A model generated the notes under the pieces. That model saw only the letters and a program-made list of their open reading frames with translations. It was not told where the DNA came from and searched no databases. This document shows positions 1 through 8,611 of a DNA stretch of 21,720 bases, one piece after another; position 1 is the first letter of the stretch, and each line of letters opens with the position of its first letter. The DNA is from an uncultured Clostridia bacterium (GTDB lineage Bacteria > Bacillota > Clostridia > Lachnospirales > Lachnospiraceae), in the NCBI GenBank assembly GCA_937888895.1, contig CALASV010000342.1:1-21720 (forward strand). Direction: 5' to 3'. The position numbers were made by a program, and so were the translations under genes.

Positions 1-2350
1 CTTCTTCCGAAATACTTGGAAGAATAAAGTCTGTGGCTGTCATTAAAAATGCACCTGTTACTACATCAATTGGTTCACCAAACAGTTCTCCTAAGCCACT
101 TTCAATCGCATTCTGTGTTAAAATATCTACAACATCAGAAAGACCAAGTTTTTGTCCACTAAATAAAGCTAACCCCACATCTGTTGCTGTACCAAAGAGA
201 GTACCTACTCCAGCTCCTACCAGTTTTTTTAATGCTTTCGAATCCGATTTCAAAAATGTTTTTACTTTTTCGGATGCCGCAGTTCCTAACGTTGCTTTCA
301 TCACTCCGGCAATCGCATTAATCCCTAAGTTTTTGATATCGACTTTTCCTGTTGTCATATACTCATTGACTGCATCAAATAGCATACTTCCACCAACATC
401 AAAAACAAAACTAGCAATCTTTGTTTTTGGACAAATCCTATCCCAAAACTGTTTTGCCTTTCCTATGCTACTCATCAACTTCCCTGCTTTTCCAACCCCT
501 TTTACTAAATTTAGGGCTGCTTTTCCAGATACCACATCAAAGACAAGGTCAGTCACCATCGAAGCCATGTTGTAGGCAGTTTCATTGCCCATAAAAATAG
601 TATCTCGAATAAAGTTAAACGGTCGAGAGGCATCTAATGCATTTACTTGTTGATAGCCATTTACTCCTTCTGCAATGTCAGCTACAGCAAAGGTTGCTTT
701 TACACCAGCAGCAACCAACAGAGGGGCAGTTGCTCCACCAGTAGCTACGGTAAGTACAGCAAGACCAACGGCTGTGGCAAGACTAAAGACACCATCCATT
801 ATCTTTTGTTTACTCTCTTGCTTTTTCTTAATCATTTCGTCTTTGACTGCATTATTTTCTGTTTCTCGATTATCTGCGTCAAACTCACATAGTTGGGCAT
901 TAATATCCTCTGCCAAAGGTTGTGCAGGTTCTAACAATTCTCCTTGTTGAGAAACCACAGTGGAAGATAAGTCTAACCCTTCTTGAATGGTAATACTATC
1001 ATCATCACTATCTCCGACCTGTATTGTTACTTTTTGTTCTCCACAAAGCATCAAGCTTTTGACTGGTTGTTTCTTTCCAGACATCATGCCTAGTGGAGTT
1101 TTTAATGTAATATCCATCCCTTTTAACGAAAGATAACCACCTTTATCCAAATGTAAAGAAGTCGTACCTTCGGCATCGGTTACAAAGTTTAAGGTCGATT
1201 CGTCTAAATTCATCGCATTTCCCGTAGGGTCAGAAAACTGCTTTTGTGCAGGATTTTTCGGTGGTGCAGTTTCTTCTCCACTTGCACTACGAATCGCATG
1301 TACAGCTATCGCACTTTGTTCTTCATGTTCTGGAAAATAGACTTGTACTCTACTTCCTTCTTCTGGCATACAGTAAAAACTACTACTCTCAATCGCATAG
1401 GTAAAATATTTATTTTTCTCTGCTACTTCATACACAGGGTCAATATCAAACTGTACTCGAACACGATTTCCACTTCGTTCTTTGACGGTAGCAGGTAAAC
1501 TCATACCAAAAATCTGTGGATTTTCCTCTTTCTCTCTCCGAAGTCCTTCTCGCCTAGAAAGTTCATACTCATAAATTAACTCTCCTTGCTCGGTATGAAG
1601 GTTCATTCCAGTGACAATAACTTCAATCCCATTCAAAGAAAGCGTTTCCCACATTCGAAGAGCATACCGATTTCGTATTCTCCAAGAAGAAGCCTCTTGA
1701 GATAAAATGCCAACTGGTTCTAGTACTCTAGCATAATACAACAAATCTTTGCACAAGATATAATCCTGTTTTTCTACTACGGTACCAAATCGAATATTCG
1801 GCACACCAAAGTATACTTTTCCAAAGCTATCTGTCACATCAGGCAATAAGTAGGTACCAAATCGACTTGCCAAACGGCGTAAAAACACCCAATCACTTTC
1901 TTCGTATTGCAGTAAAAACTCTGGAATCCTTGCTCCCTTCGTGACTTCATCTCGAATGTCTGTTCTTCCATAATCATCTAATACTTGTTTGGCTACTTCT
2001 AAATATGTGTTTGCACCATTGAGAAAACTTCGACTTTTCTTTACTCTCTCCCAATCTTTTGTATAAGAATATGCCTCTATGTAGAAATACCAAAGTCCTT
2101 GCTCTTTTTTCGTATATGCCGTTTCTAATTTACCTTGAAAGATAACTTGCTTTAATTGTGTGGTTTCTCTCACAATAATTGGCAGAACCGAAGCCATATT
2201 AATCAGAATCTCTGCTTGTTCTTCCTCTATCAACAGCTTCATCGATAGAAAGGCATGTTGATTTAAGTGGCTCGTCAATAAGAAAGACTCTACTTCTAAA
2301 ATTCCATCCAAAGCTACTTCTATTTCTAATTCTTTATAGGTAAACTTCAT
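1..2350 (-). CDS. VgrG-like spike fused to Rhs toxin, 3' part beyond window
   Basis: Open from an ATG at 2350 to the window edge (783 codons, no stop), so it is partial. Residues about 1-260 resemble the gp27/gpD-like part of VgrG, with the typical motif QYEESDWVFLRRLASRFG near residues 145-162. Residues about 290-355 look like the gp5 OB fold (NRVRVQFD, then MPEEGSRVQVYF). A short beta-rich piece (LHLDKGGYLSLKGMDITLKT) follows. Residues about 515-565 are hydrophobic and Ala/Gly-rich, as in pre-toxin segments of Rhs effectors. At residue 758 the sequence GEPIDVVTGAFLMTATDF matches the DUF6531-type opening of an Rhs core. It is the last operon gene visible, 43 bp after the preceding one, with AGGAGG about 12 nt before ATG. 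Inference: tip protein of a contractile injector that carries its toxin covalently. The Rhs shell, toxin tip and immunity gene would lie to the left, outside the window. Confidence 0.85.
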   Translation of the reverse strand, partial: MKFTYKELEIEVALDGILEVESFLLTSHLNQHAFLSMKLLIEEEQAEILINMASVLPIIVRETTQLKQVIFQGKLETAYTKKEQGLWYFYIEAYSYTKDWERVKKSRSFLNGANTYLEVAKQVLDDYGRTDIRDEVTKGARIPEFLLQYEESDWVFLRRLASRFGTYLLPDVTDSFGKVYFGVPNIRFGTVVEKQDYILCKDLLYYARVLEPVGILSQEASSWRIRNRYALRMWETLSLNGIEVIVTGMNLHTEQGELIYEYELSRREGLRREKEENPQIFGMSLPATVKERSGNRVRVQFDIDPVYEVAEKNKYFTYAIESSSFYCMPEEGSRVQVYFPEHEEQSAIAVHAIRSASGEETAPPKNPAQKQFSDPTGNAMNLDESTLNFVTDAEGTTSLHLDKGGYLSLKGMDITLKTPLGMMSGKKQPVKSLMLCGEQKVTIQVGDSDDDSITIQEGLDLSSTVVSQQGELLEPAQPLAEDINAQLCEFDADNRETENNAVKDEMIKKKQESKQKIMDGVFSLATAVGLAVLTVATGGATAPLLVAAGVKATFAVADIAEGVNGYQQVNALDASRPFNFIRDTIFMGNETAYNMASMVTDLVFDVVSGKAALNLVKGVGKAGKLMSSIGKAKQFWDRICPKTKIASFVFDVGGSMLFDAVNEYMTTGKVDIKNLGINAIAGVMKATLGTAASEKVKTFLKSDSKALKKLVGAGVGTLFGTATDVGLALFSGQKLGLSDVVDILTQNAIESGLGELFGEPIDVVTGAFLMTATDFILPSISEE

Positions 2351-2393
2351 TCTTTTCTTCTGCCTCCTATCTTACTATCACAAAAAGTCTTTT

Positions 2394-3083
2394 TTAACAC
2401 ATCATCAGTTCGTCTATTTTCATTGTTTCCTCTATCCCTATAATGCCAAAATGATATTCATAATAAATATTGACATGGTAGGTAAAATCAATAAACATTT
2501 GAACAAGAAAGTCTATTTTGGCTGTAATTTTCTTTTCCTTTTTCATCCCCACATAAATCAAAATTTCATAAAAATGTTCATTACTATGATAAACAATATT
2601 GTTCGGAATCAAATCTTCCATCATATCTTTAAAAATATCTAAAGAACTTCCTGTTCGATATTGTCTTAAAAGACCACTTAAAATAATTTCTCTTTCTTCT
2701 CGTTCAAATAGTAAAATAGCAGTTCTTGCATCTTCTCCATACACTCCATTTTCTAAATCTTGATACAATAACTTTTTATAATATTCTTCTCTTGTTAATC
2801 CAGATAAAATATCATTTTGAGCAAGCTGATGAAATAATAAATTCGTAAGACTTTTTCTTAAATAGGGAAATTCCGTAACATTTGGTTCATACAATTGTTT
2901 AAAAATATCATAAAATCGATAATAAGGATTGATTTCTATTATTTGTTCTATTTGTTCTTGATTTAAAAAAGAATTTGACACTTCTAAATAAGCACTAAAA
3001 CTATTTGGAACTACAAAATATAAGTCCTGACTATCGATTCCCTGTTTTTTTGCTTGCAACAATACTTCCCAAAGATAATTCAT
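2394..3083 (-). CDS. Unrecognised CIS-operon protein, 229 aa
   Basis: I do not recognise this family. The product is soluble, mostly helical by composition, with no signal peptide or membrane segment. Visible landmarks are NPYYRFYDIFKQLY and a Tyr/Phe-rich C-terminus (DFTYHVNIYYEYHFG). The ATG at 3083 is preferred to one at 3101 because it overlaps the upstream stop as ATGA and has GGAGG 9 nt before it; from the 3101 start that ribosome site would lie inside the gene. The overlap implies translational coupling to the 428-aa gene. Its place between that gene and the spike, where T6SS and phage clusters usually keep baseplate or wedge genes, makes a baseplate part or spike adaptor possible. This is inferred from position alone. 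Confidence 0.6.
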   Translation of the reverse strand: MNYLWEVLLQAKKQGIDSQDLYFVVPNSFSAYLEVSNSFLNQEQIEQIIEINPYYRFYDIFKQLYEPNVTEFPYLRKSLTNLLFHQLAQNDILSGLTREEYYKKLLYQDLENGVYGEDARTAILLFEREEREIILSGLLRQYRTGSSLDIFKDMMEDLIPNNIVYHSNEHFYEILIYVGMKKEKKITAKIDFLVQMFIDFTYHVNIYYEYHFGIIGIEETMKIDELMMC

Positions 3084-4366
3084 ACCAACTTTCCTCCACA
3101 CTGAAATTCTGGATATACTTGTTGCACTTCGGATGTAATAAAACTAATAATATCTCGTAGTAACCAATTTCCCTTATCCTTTGGTTTAAATAACAAAATC
3201 AGTTGTCGTCTTCCTTGCTGGTCCCATATTTCATCTTTCATAAAAAAGTTCATGGAATAAGTTTCTTTACATTCTCCTACTTCTTCTAACATACAATCCT
3301 GATATTCTACATAATCTTCCAAACCAAATCCTAAAATAAAACGTTTCAATTCTCCTTTGGTCTTTATCGTATGACCATTCTTTTTTTGGAAACGCTCTGC
3401 AAAGCCATCTTTTCTTAAATTTTTCATAATAGGATACGCATATCGGTCAATTTTATAATCTTCCCCATTCCGAATCATATAAATATCCCATTTTCTAGCA
3501 TTCGCAATTCGACCTGTTACTAACAATCGGTCTCCATTTCGACGAACATTTTGAATACCAGCTCTATCCTCTACTAAATAAGCATGGTCTACACCATACT
3601 CTTGAATAGAAATGACATGCTCATAATTTTCATGGTCAGCACACGCAATGGGAAAACCAATACTTTCTAGCTTTAAATGCGATATATTCCAAATAGGAAT
3701 CATATCATAGCGTATGATAGAAGTATGTTCTTCAAAATCTACCTCTACTTTACTTACTTTTTCTTTCTCTTTTGCCCCATCTGCTAGTTCTACAATGACT
3801 AAATCCATCATTTTAAATAAATAAGGAGCATTTACTGTTTGCCATGGAATACCATTTTTCATAAATAAATGATATAATTGCTCTATTTTTTCTAAATATC
3901 GTTTACTTGGTTCTAAACGAACTTTTATGCAATATTCTTTGTCTGCATATAATATTCCTGTATATATTTTAGAAAGTGCTAACAAATGCTTAATTTCTAA
4001 TGTATCTGCCTGTAAAAAAATCGTAGAAAAACAAAAATAGCCTTGTTCCTTTATTCCATTTTTAATCTCTGCTATCGAATACTCGGATGGAGTAATATCC
4101 TCTTCACACATAGCCACCATCAAATGATGGGAAACATCTAAATATCTTCTCTCCACTAAACCTGTGCGTATCTGATAATCGTTCATGTTATAAGCCAAAT
4201 CATTCATCACTCGTTTTTCTAAATTTCGATACATTTCCTCGTTTTTTTCATATAAGGCAAGAAATACCCCTTCCATCATATCTTTAAAAGCAACTCTCTC
4301 TTTTAAAGAAGGAATGGATTGTATTTCCCTATGTATCATCTCCTTCATATCTTCTATTTGACTCAT
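3080..4366 (-). CDS. Possible baseplate wedge (TssF-like) protein, 428 aa
   Basis: A soluble protein without signal peptide or membrane segment. The N-terminal 60 residues are helical and charged. The centre (about 215-300) is beta-rich and reads DMIPIWNISHLKLES, then FPIACADHENYEHVISIQEY, then AYLVED. The spacing of a Pro-Trp-Asn-like turn, a Pro and a Tyr-containing strand loosely recalls the middle of TssF/gpJ wedge proteins (VPVxNLF...PI..D...Y). I see this only as a weak similarity. The stop overlaps the start of the 229-aa gene (ATGA) and the start lies 14 bp after the Hsp70-like gene. Position next to a VgrG-like spike supports a structural baseplate role. Alternative: a cluster-specific protein unrelated to TssF. 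Family assignment is uncertain, though the gene itself is clear. Confidence 0.45.
   Translation of the reverse strand: MSQIEDMKEMIHREIQSIPSLKERVAFKDMMEGVFLALYEKNEEMYRNLEKRVMNDLAYNMNDYQIRTGLVERRYLDVSHHLMVAMCEEDITPSEYSIAEIKNGIKEQGYFCFSTIFLQADTLEIKHLLALSKIYTGILYADKEYCIKVRLEPSKRYLEKIEQLYHLFMKNGIPWQTVNAPYLFKMMDLVIVELADGAKEKEKVSKVEVDFEEHTSIIRYDMIPIWNISHLKLESIGFPIACADHENYEHVISIQEYGVDHAYLVEDRAGIQNVRRNGDRLLVTGRIANARKWDIYMIRNGEDYKIDRYAYPIMKNLRKDGFAERFQKKNGHTIKTKGELKRFILGFGLEDYVEYQDCMLEEVGECKETYSMNFFMKDEIWDQQGRRQLILLFKPKDKGNWLLRDIISFITSEVQQVYPEFQCGGKLV
3091..3097 (-). promoter_or_regulatory. Ribosome binding site deciding start at 3083
   Basis: GGAGGAA on the minus strand, about 9 nt before the ATG that overlaps the preceding stop (ATGA). 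It lies inside the longer reading frame that begins at 3101, which argues for the shorter protein. Confidence 0.75.
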
Positions 4367-4380
4367 AACCTTCCACCTCT

Positions 4381-6846
4381 CTATTTCTTTCCATCAAAGA
4401 AATTGACTTCCCATGTACCATCTTCCAATGCAAAAAACGTTTCTTCTCCTTGATACAATTGTTCTTCCATTCTCAAAATAGGTAACACAACAAATCCCTC
4501 TCTTTGTTTTTCTACCCATACAAAAAACTTCATTTCTCCTTCGATAATCGTATCCGTTGCTTCTTGAATAACAGTTCCTTGATACGTTTGGTCTATTTCT
4601 TCTTGTGTTGTTTTTTGAAATTTTTCTATATCATAACAATACGAATACGTTTTTAAATAATTTCCTCTTTCATCACTTAAATACAAATCCAGTTGTTTTC
4701 CAACCTGAAACCTAGAAATATAGCCAATCTGCTGTTTCTCCTCCATACTGTGAATTAAAATTTTCTCTTTATTTTCATGAGTCAGTGCCCTAATTTCATA
4801 AGGTAAACTTAGCACCTCACTCTGTGTATTCACTTTCATGTAACCCAACTTGCAATTTAGAACGTATGCCAATGCACCTTCTAAACAACACAACTTAAAT
4901 TCTTCTGTTCTACTACCTTTTTTACTATGTTGAATCAATTTTCCGGGAATATATTGTTTTAATGCTTCTGTAAATAAGTTGGACTGACAAGATTGCCCGA
5001 TTAACTTAATTATTTCATACTGGGATAGTTCTTCTTGTTCATATTTTTCATCTAAAAATCGCTCCATTAATTCATCTACTTCTGGTCTTAATAGCGTTTC
5101 CACTTCATTCAAATACAAACAAAAATTCACATCTTCCGTCATATAGGAAAATATGCCTTCCTTGCAAATGGACAATTTCCATTTATCTAAAAAGAAGTTG
5201 TCCCCTGTTTGTTCTCTTTTTGTGGATAACGAAACTTTATAACAAAACTTTGGTTGAAAAAATGCTTCTTTTATTTTCTCTGCCAAAGCAAACAAATAGT
5301 AGTAATTATTTTTTACAAAAAAATATTGCTCTCTACTTTTTGTTTCATACGCTTGAAATTTCGTTGGAATAAAAACTTCTGCTTGTGCATACTGTTGTTG
5401 TATTGTTTCATAAAGGGTATCTTCTTCTATAGAACTCCTTGCAAGAAGTCCTAATTCTTCTGCTATACGAACTTTTAAAAGCTGTAAAATTCGATAGGTT
5501 AAATTATTTCCACCAAAATTTGCATTTCCATTTTCATACTTTGTTTGCATATCAATCACATAAGAAACATGAGTATTCTCAATTTTAAATGCTCCAGAAG
5601 TTAACTCCGTCATTTCTCCACCACAATCTATCAAAAGTGCATGATACCAATATTTTGTATCATAACTATTTTTTTGGATTAACTGATGAATACTATAAAA
5701 CAATACTGCCATTGTATTATCTAAATGACACTGTACTGTATATTCTGGCAACAGTTCTTGAAATATCAGTTGAAATTTTTCCTTTTGTCGCACAGGTGCT
5801 AACAACCAAATAGTAGTAAATTCACATTTTAACTGTTGCCTTGCTGTGTCTAACAAATAGTCCATATAAGCACGAAGTAAGTCCCGTCTAGAAAACTCAT
5901 ACTGATATCCATTTTGTAATGTGACACATTCTATTTGATTCATATCAGTCATCCAACGCTTCATATGATAAAAAACTGCTACATCTTCGTCTCGGTAACT
6001 TTTCTCACTAACTTCTTTTGCCTCTTGTCCAAAGAAAAATTCGATTTCCTCATTTTCTTTTATTTTTATTCCAATGGCACTTGGTATCATAAAACTACCA
6101 TTTACTTTTACAAATTCTGTACTACCATCGGCACGACACATTCCCATGGTTGTACTAGCACTTCCAAAATCAATGACAAGAGGTAAGGAAGTTGTTTCCA
6201 TCTTTTTCTCTTTTATATCTAATAAAGGAAGTTCGATTGCCTCTAAAACACTTGAAGTAATAACACGATTTCCATAATAACAGTGACACAATGCTTCAGA
6301 ATCTCTTGGATTTTTAAAATACAACAAAGAATATTGATGCTGTTCTAATGGTTTTACGACTACTTCTTTCCCTTTCAAAAGATAATATCCTTCGTTTCTT
6401 TGTTTCATATAAAAACAAGTATATACTTGAAGTGCTTCATCTACTAAAAGCACATTTCCTTCATAAAGCTCTTCTTTTGACAAAACTTGATAGTTATCTA
6501 ATTCATTGATTTCTGTTTTTTGATAGAGAATTATTGTTGCAGGAACTCTCATATCTTTATTTTTAGAAAGTCTTACTTCATGAGTCTGCAAATATTGTGT
6601 CAAACGTTCGAAGCCACCTTCACAATCTGTCTGAATATGACAATACTCTTTCTCTCCACGAAAACGCATAATTAAGCGAATCAAACTCTCTTTTTCTAAC
6701 CTTTGACTAGAAGAAACAACCAATCGCTCTTTTCGACAGATTTCTCTCAAATGAAATGTTGTCATTTTTTCTAATTCACTTTGCTTATATGCTCCTTTTT
6801 CTTCTTCTTTTCGATTTGGATTTAAGGTATATGTATATTGAGCCAT
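4381..6846 (-). CDS. Hsp70/actin-fold ATPase-like protein with SAP-like N-terminus
   Basis: 821 aa. Residues about 21-64 look like a SAP/Rho-N type helix-turn-helix (MTTFHLREICRKERL ... KESLIRLIMRF). An uncharacterised beta-rich stretch follows. From residue 221 an actin/Hsp70 ATPase core is visible: phosphate-1 loop LVIDFGSASTTMG (223-235), PSAIGI (255-260), FGQEAKE (272-278), a LLAPVRQKEKF strand-turn near 348-358, phosphate-2 LLIDCGGEMTEL (404-415) and a NFGGNNLT loop (443-450), equivalent to the HLGGEDFD region of DnaK. After about residue 560 I see no DnaK substrate-binding domain, so this is Hsp70-like and not a standard chaperone. It sits between the PP2C-TPR gene and the putative baseplate genes, and a DnaJ-domain gene lies in the same operon. 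A role in assembling, unfolding or recycling CIS parts is inference. Confidence 0.75.
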   Translation of the reverse strand: MAQYTYTLNPNRKEEEKGAYKQSELEKMTTFHLREICRKERLVVSSSQRLEKESLIRLIMRFRGEKEYCHIQTDCEGGFERLTQYLQTHEVRLSKNKDMRVPATIILYQKTEINELDNYQVLSKEELYEGNVLLVDEALQVYTCFYMKQRNEGYYLLKGKEVVVKPLEQHQYSLLYFKNPRDSEALCHCYYGNRVITSSVLEAIELPLLDIKEKKMETTSLPLVIDFGSASTTMGMCRADGSTEFVKVNGSFMIPSAIGIKIKENEEIEFFFGQEAKEVSEKSYRDEDVAVFYHMKRWMTDMNQIECVTLQNGYQYEFSRRDLLRAYMDYLLDTARQQLKCEFTTIWLLAPVRQKEKFQLIFQELLPEYTVQCHLDNTMAVLFYSIHQLIQKNSYDTKYWYHALLIDCGGEMTELTSGAFKIENTHVSYVIDMQTKYENGNANFGGNNLTYRILQLLKVRIAEELGLLARSSIEEDTLYETIQQQYAQAEVFIPTKFQAYETKSREQYFFVKNNYYYLFALAEKIKEAFFQPKFCYKVSLSTKREQTGDNFFLDKWKLSICKEGIFSYMTEDVNFCLYLNEVETLLRPEVDELMERFLDEKYEQEELSQYEIIKLIGQSCQSNLFTEALKQYIPGKLIQHSKKGSRTEEFKLCCLEGALAYVLNCKLGYMKVNTQSEVLSLPYEIRALTHENKEKILIHSMEEKQQIGYISRFQVGKQLDLYLSDERGNYLKTYSYCYDIEKFQKTTQEEIDQTYQGTVIQEATDTIIEGEMKFFVWVEKQREGFVVLPILRMEEQLYQGEETFFALEDGTWEVNFFDGKK

Positions 6847-6868
6847 ATCTTTCCCTCACTTTAATAAA

Positions 6869-8611
6869 TTAACTCTCTTCCTCTGCTACTTTTGTTTCTT
6901 CTTTGGCTTTTCTTGCTTCTTCTGCTTTTTTTGCCTCTTCTGCTACAATTCCTGCCTTGGCTGCTTTTACTTTTTCATCAATCGCTTTTGCTAATTCCTT
7001 TAACTCTACTCTTGTATAAATTGCCTTTGCTGTTTGATAAAATGTAATGGCACTTTCATATTGTCCCTCTGCCAAAAGTTCATTTCCTTTATTCTCTAAA
7101 TCAATTGCATTTTGTATATCATTTTTTATTTGCTGATTTATAAGTTCTTGTTTTTCTTGTTCTTCTTGTTTTATCTTTGCTTCTTCTTCCTTTTGTCTAG
7201 CCTCTTCTTCTTGCTGTTTTGCTTCCTCTTCCTTTTGCTGTTCTTCTTTTTCTTGTTCTTCTTCTAATTTTGCTTTTTCTACTTTCTCTTGTACTGCTGC
7301 CAACTTTTGCATGGCTTCGGCTTTTCCTTCGTTATAATACAACTGTGTTGCTTTTTCTTTTGCTTCTTTATAGGCTTCTATTGCACCTTCTAAATTTCCA
7401 TATTCTTCTTTTCTTTCTCCAATTGCTATTAAATCAAATACTTCTATATAAATTCCAACTCGTTTTAATTCATTTTCAATATACGTTTTTCCTATATTTC
7501 CTGCCTCTACAGAAAGTTCTTTCGCCTTTTCATAAAGTTCCATCGCTTTGTTATATTCTTGTGCTAACATTGCTTCATCTGCTAATACAATCTGCTCTGC
7601 TAACTTTTGATTTTGGTCTGCTTCTTTTGCGTATTCTTTCTCCTTTAAACTTTCTGCCAGTTTTTTTGCCTCACCATATTCTTGTCCTGCTTTTACATAA
7701 TTATCATAATAAAGATACGTTTCTCCACTCTCCATATACGAAGCCAATGATTGTCTCTTTTCTTGCACACTTTTGTGTTTCAAATACAAACCTAACCCAA
7801 TACCTCCTACTAAAAGGACAATCGGAAGTACTATCAACAGCACCTTTTTAACTGTCCACCGTTTCTTTGGAGATTGATACAACTTATTCACAGAAGTTAC
7901 TACAAGTGTATAGTTATCCACTTCCTTCTTTTCTTGCTGTTTTAACAAAAAGTCTTCTGTTTCATGCAAAATTTCTTCTGGTTCTTTTGCTGAATTGATA
8001 ATATCTAAAAACTCTTTATCGGGACATTGTTCCCACACTCCCTTTGTAAAAAGTAGAAACATATCCCCATTTTCTAATGATTTCTTTTTCGAAATCTGTA
8101 TTTTTGGTATCCCTCTTTTTCCTAAAAAAGAATATAAATTATTTCTTTCTTCATGAGTTGCTACTTGGTCAAGAGGAAGCTTTTGTTCTTCTACTAAATT
8201 CTGTGTCAATGACTGGTCAAATGTTCTTGCTAATACTCTATCATTACGAATTAAATACAAACGAGTATTTCCTACATACCAATATCTCAATTTTTGATAA
8301 TTTGTTACAGCTACTACTACAGAAGCTTTTAAATGTAGTCCTCTTTTTTGTTGTAACAGTTCTTTATGTGCTTCTTGAATATACTTCTTAATTCGCCTTT
8401 TTTTCATGGATGGAGCCATTGTAAAATTTCGGATAATACTCTCTACTACTAATTTTGCACTATTTACAGAAAGTTCTTCATCCAAACTATCTGCTAACAC
8501 ATAACAAGCAAAATCATCCATTTCCACATATCCAAAATAATCTCGATTGGAAAGTTTCTGACCTTCTTCAGACATATAAATTGTGCGAAATTCTGAATTA
8601 ATCCTTCTCAT
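6869..8611 (-). CDS. PP2C-like domain - TM - TPR/coiled-coil protein
   Basis: 580 aa. Residues about 10-242 follow the PPM/PP2C fold order: DYFGYVEMDDFACYVLADS (Asp41 in the ADG position, Gly replaced by Ser), SVVVAVTN...VGNTRLYLI (114-117, GNTR where GDSR is usual), LLFTKGVWE (Lys190 where SDG is usual) and VDNYTLVV (Asp232). A single membrane segment spans about 256-277. The rest contains at least four TPR-like helical hairpins (for example YNKAMELYEKAKEL and YESAITFYQTAKAIY) separated by a very acidic Glu/Lys/Gln coiled coil at about 455-520. The phosphatase-like part would be cytoplasmic and the TPR part on the other side of the membrane, or the reverse. It overlaps the previous PP2C-like gene by 14 bp. 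In T6SS, PppA and Fha control assembly through phosphorylation; an analogous task is inferred, but the missing metal ligand suggests a pseudophosphatase. Confidence 0.8.
   Translation of the reverse strand: MRRINSEFRTIYMSEEGQKLSNRDYFGYVEMDDFACYVLADSLDEELSVNSAKLVVESIIRNFTMAPSMKKRRIKKYIQEAHKELLQQKRGLHLKASVVVAVTNYQKLRYWYVGNTRLYLIRNDRVLARTFDQSLTQNLVEEQKLPLDQVATHEERNNLYSFLGKRGIPKIQISKKKSLENGDMFLLFTKGVWEQCPDKEFLDIINSAKEPEEILHETEDFLLKQQEKKEVDNYTLVVTSVNKLYQSPKKRWTVKKVLLIVLPIVLLVGGIGLGLYLKHKSVQEKRQSLASYMESGETYLYYDNYVKAGQEYGEAKKLAESLKEKEYAKEADQNQKLAEQIVLADEAMLAQEYNKAMELYEKAKELSVEAGNIGKTYIENELKRVGIYIEVFDLIAIGERKEEYGNLEGAIEAYKEAKEKATQLYYNEGKAEAMQKLAAVQEKVEKAKLEEEQEKEEQQKEEEAKQQEEEARQKEEEAKIKQEEQEKQELINQQIKNDIQNAIDLENKGNELLAEGQYESAITFYQTAKAIYTRVELKELAKAIDEKVKAAKAGIVAEEAKKAEEARKAKEETKVAEEES

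Noticed and set aside
33..1498. Plus-strand ORFs of 81-180 codons
   Set aside because: They are antisense to the VgrG-Rhs frame, which shows clear protein motifs; they have no ribosome sites and low-complexity composition.
7140..7270. Short tandem repeat of CTT/TTC units as a CRISPR or microsatellite
   Set aside because: It is an imperfect purine-strand bias from the Glu/Gln/Lys coiled coil; there are no regular repeats and spacers.
7219..7851. 210-codon Leu/Phe-rich plus-strand ORF resembling a membrane protein
   Set aside because: It is the complement of the Glu/Lys-rich coiled coil and TPR part of the PP2C-TPR gene; the hydrophobic look is a mirror of GAA/AAA codons.
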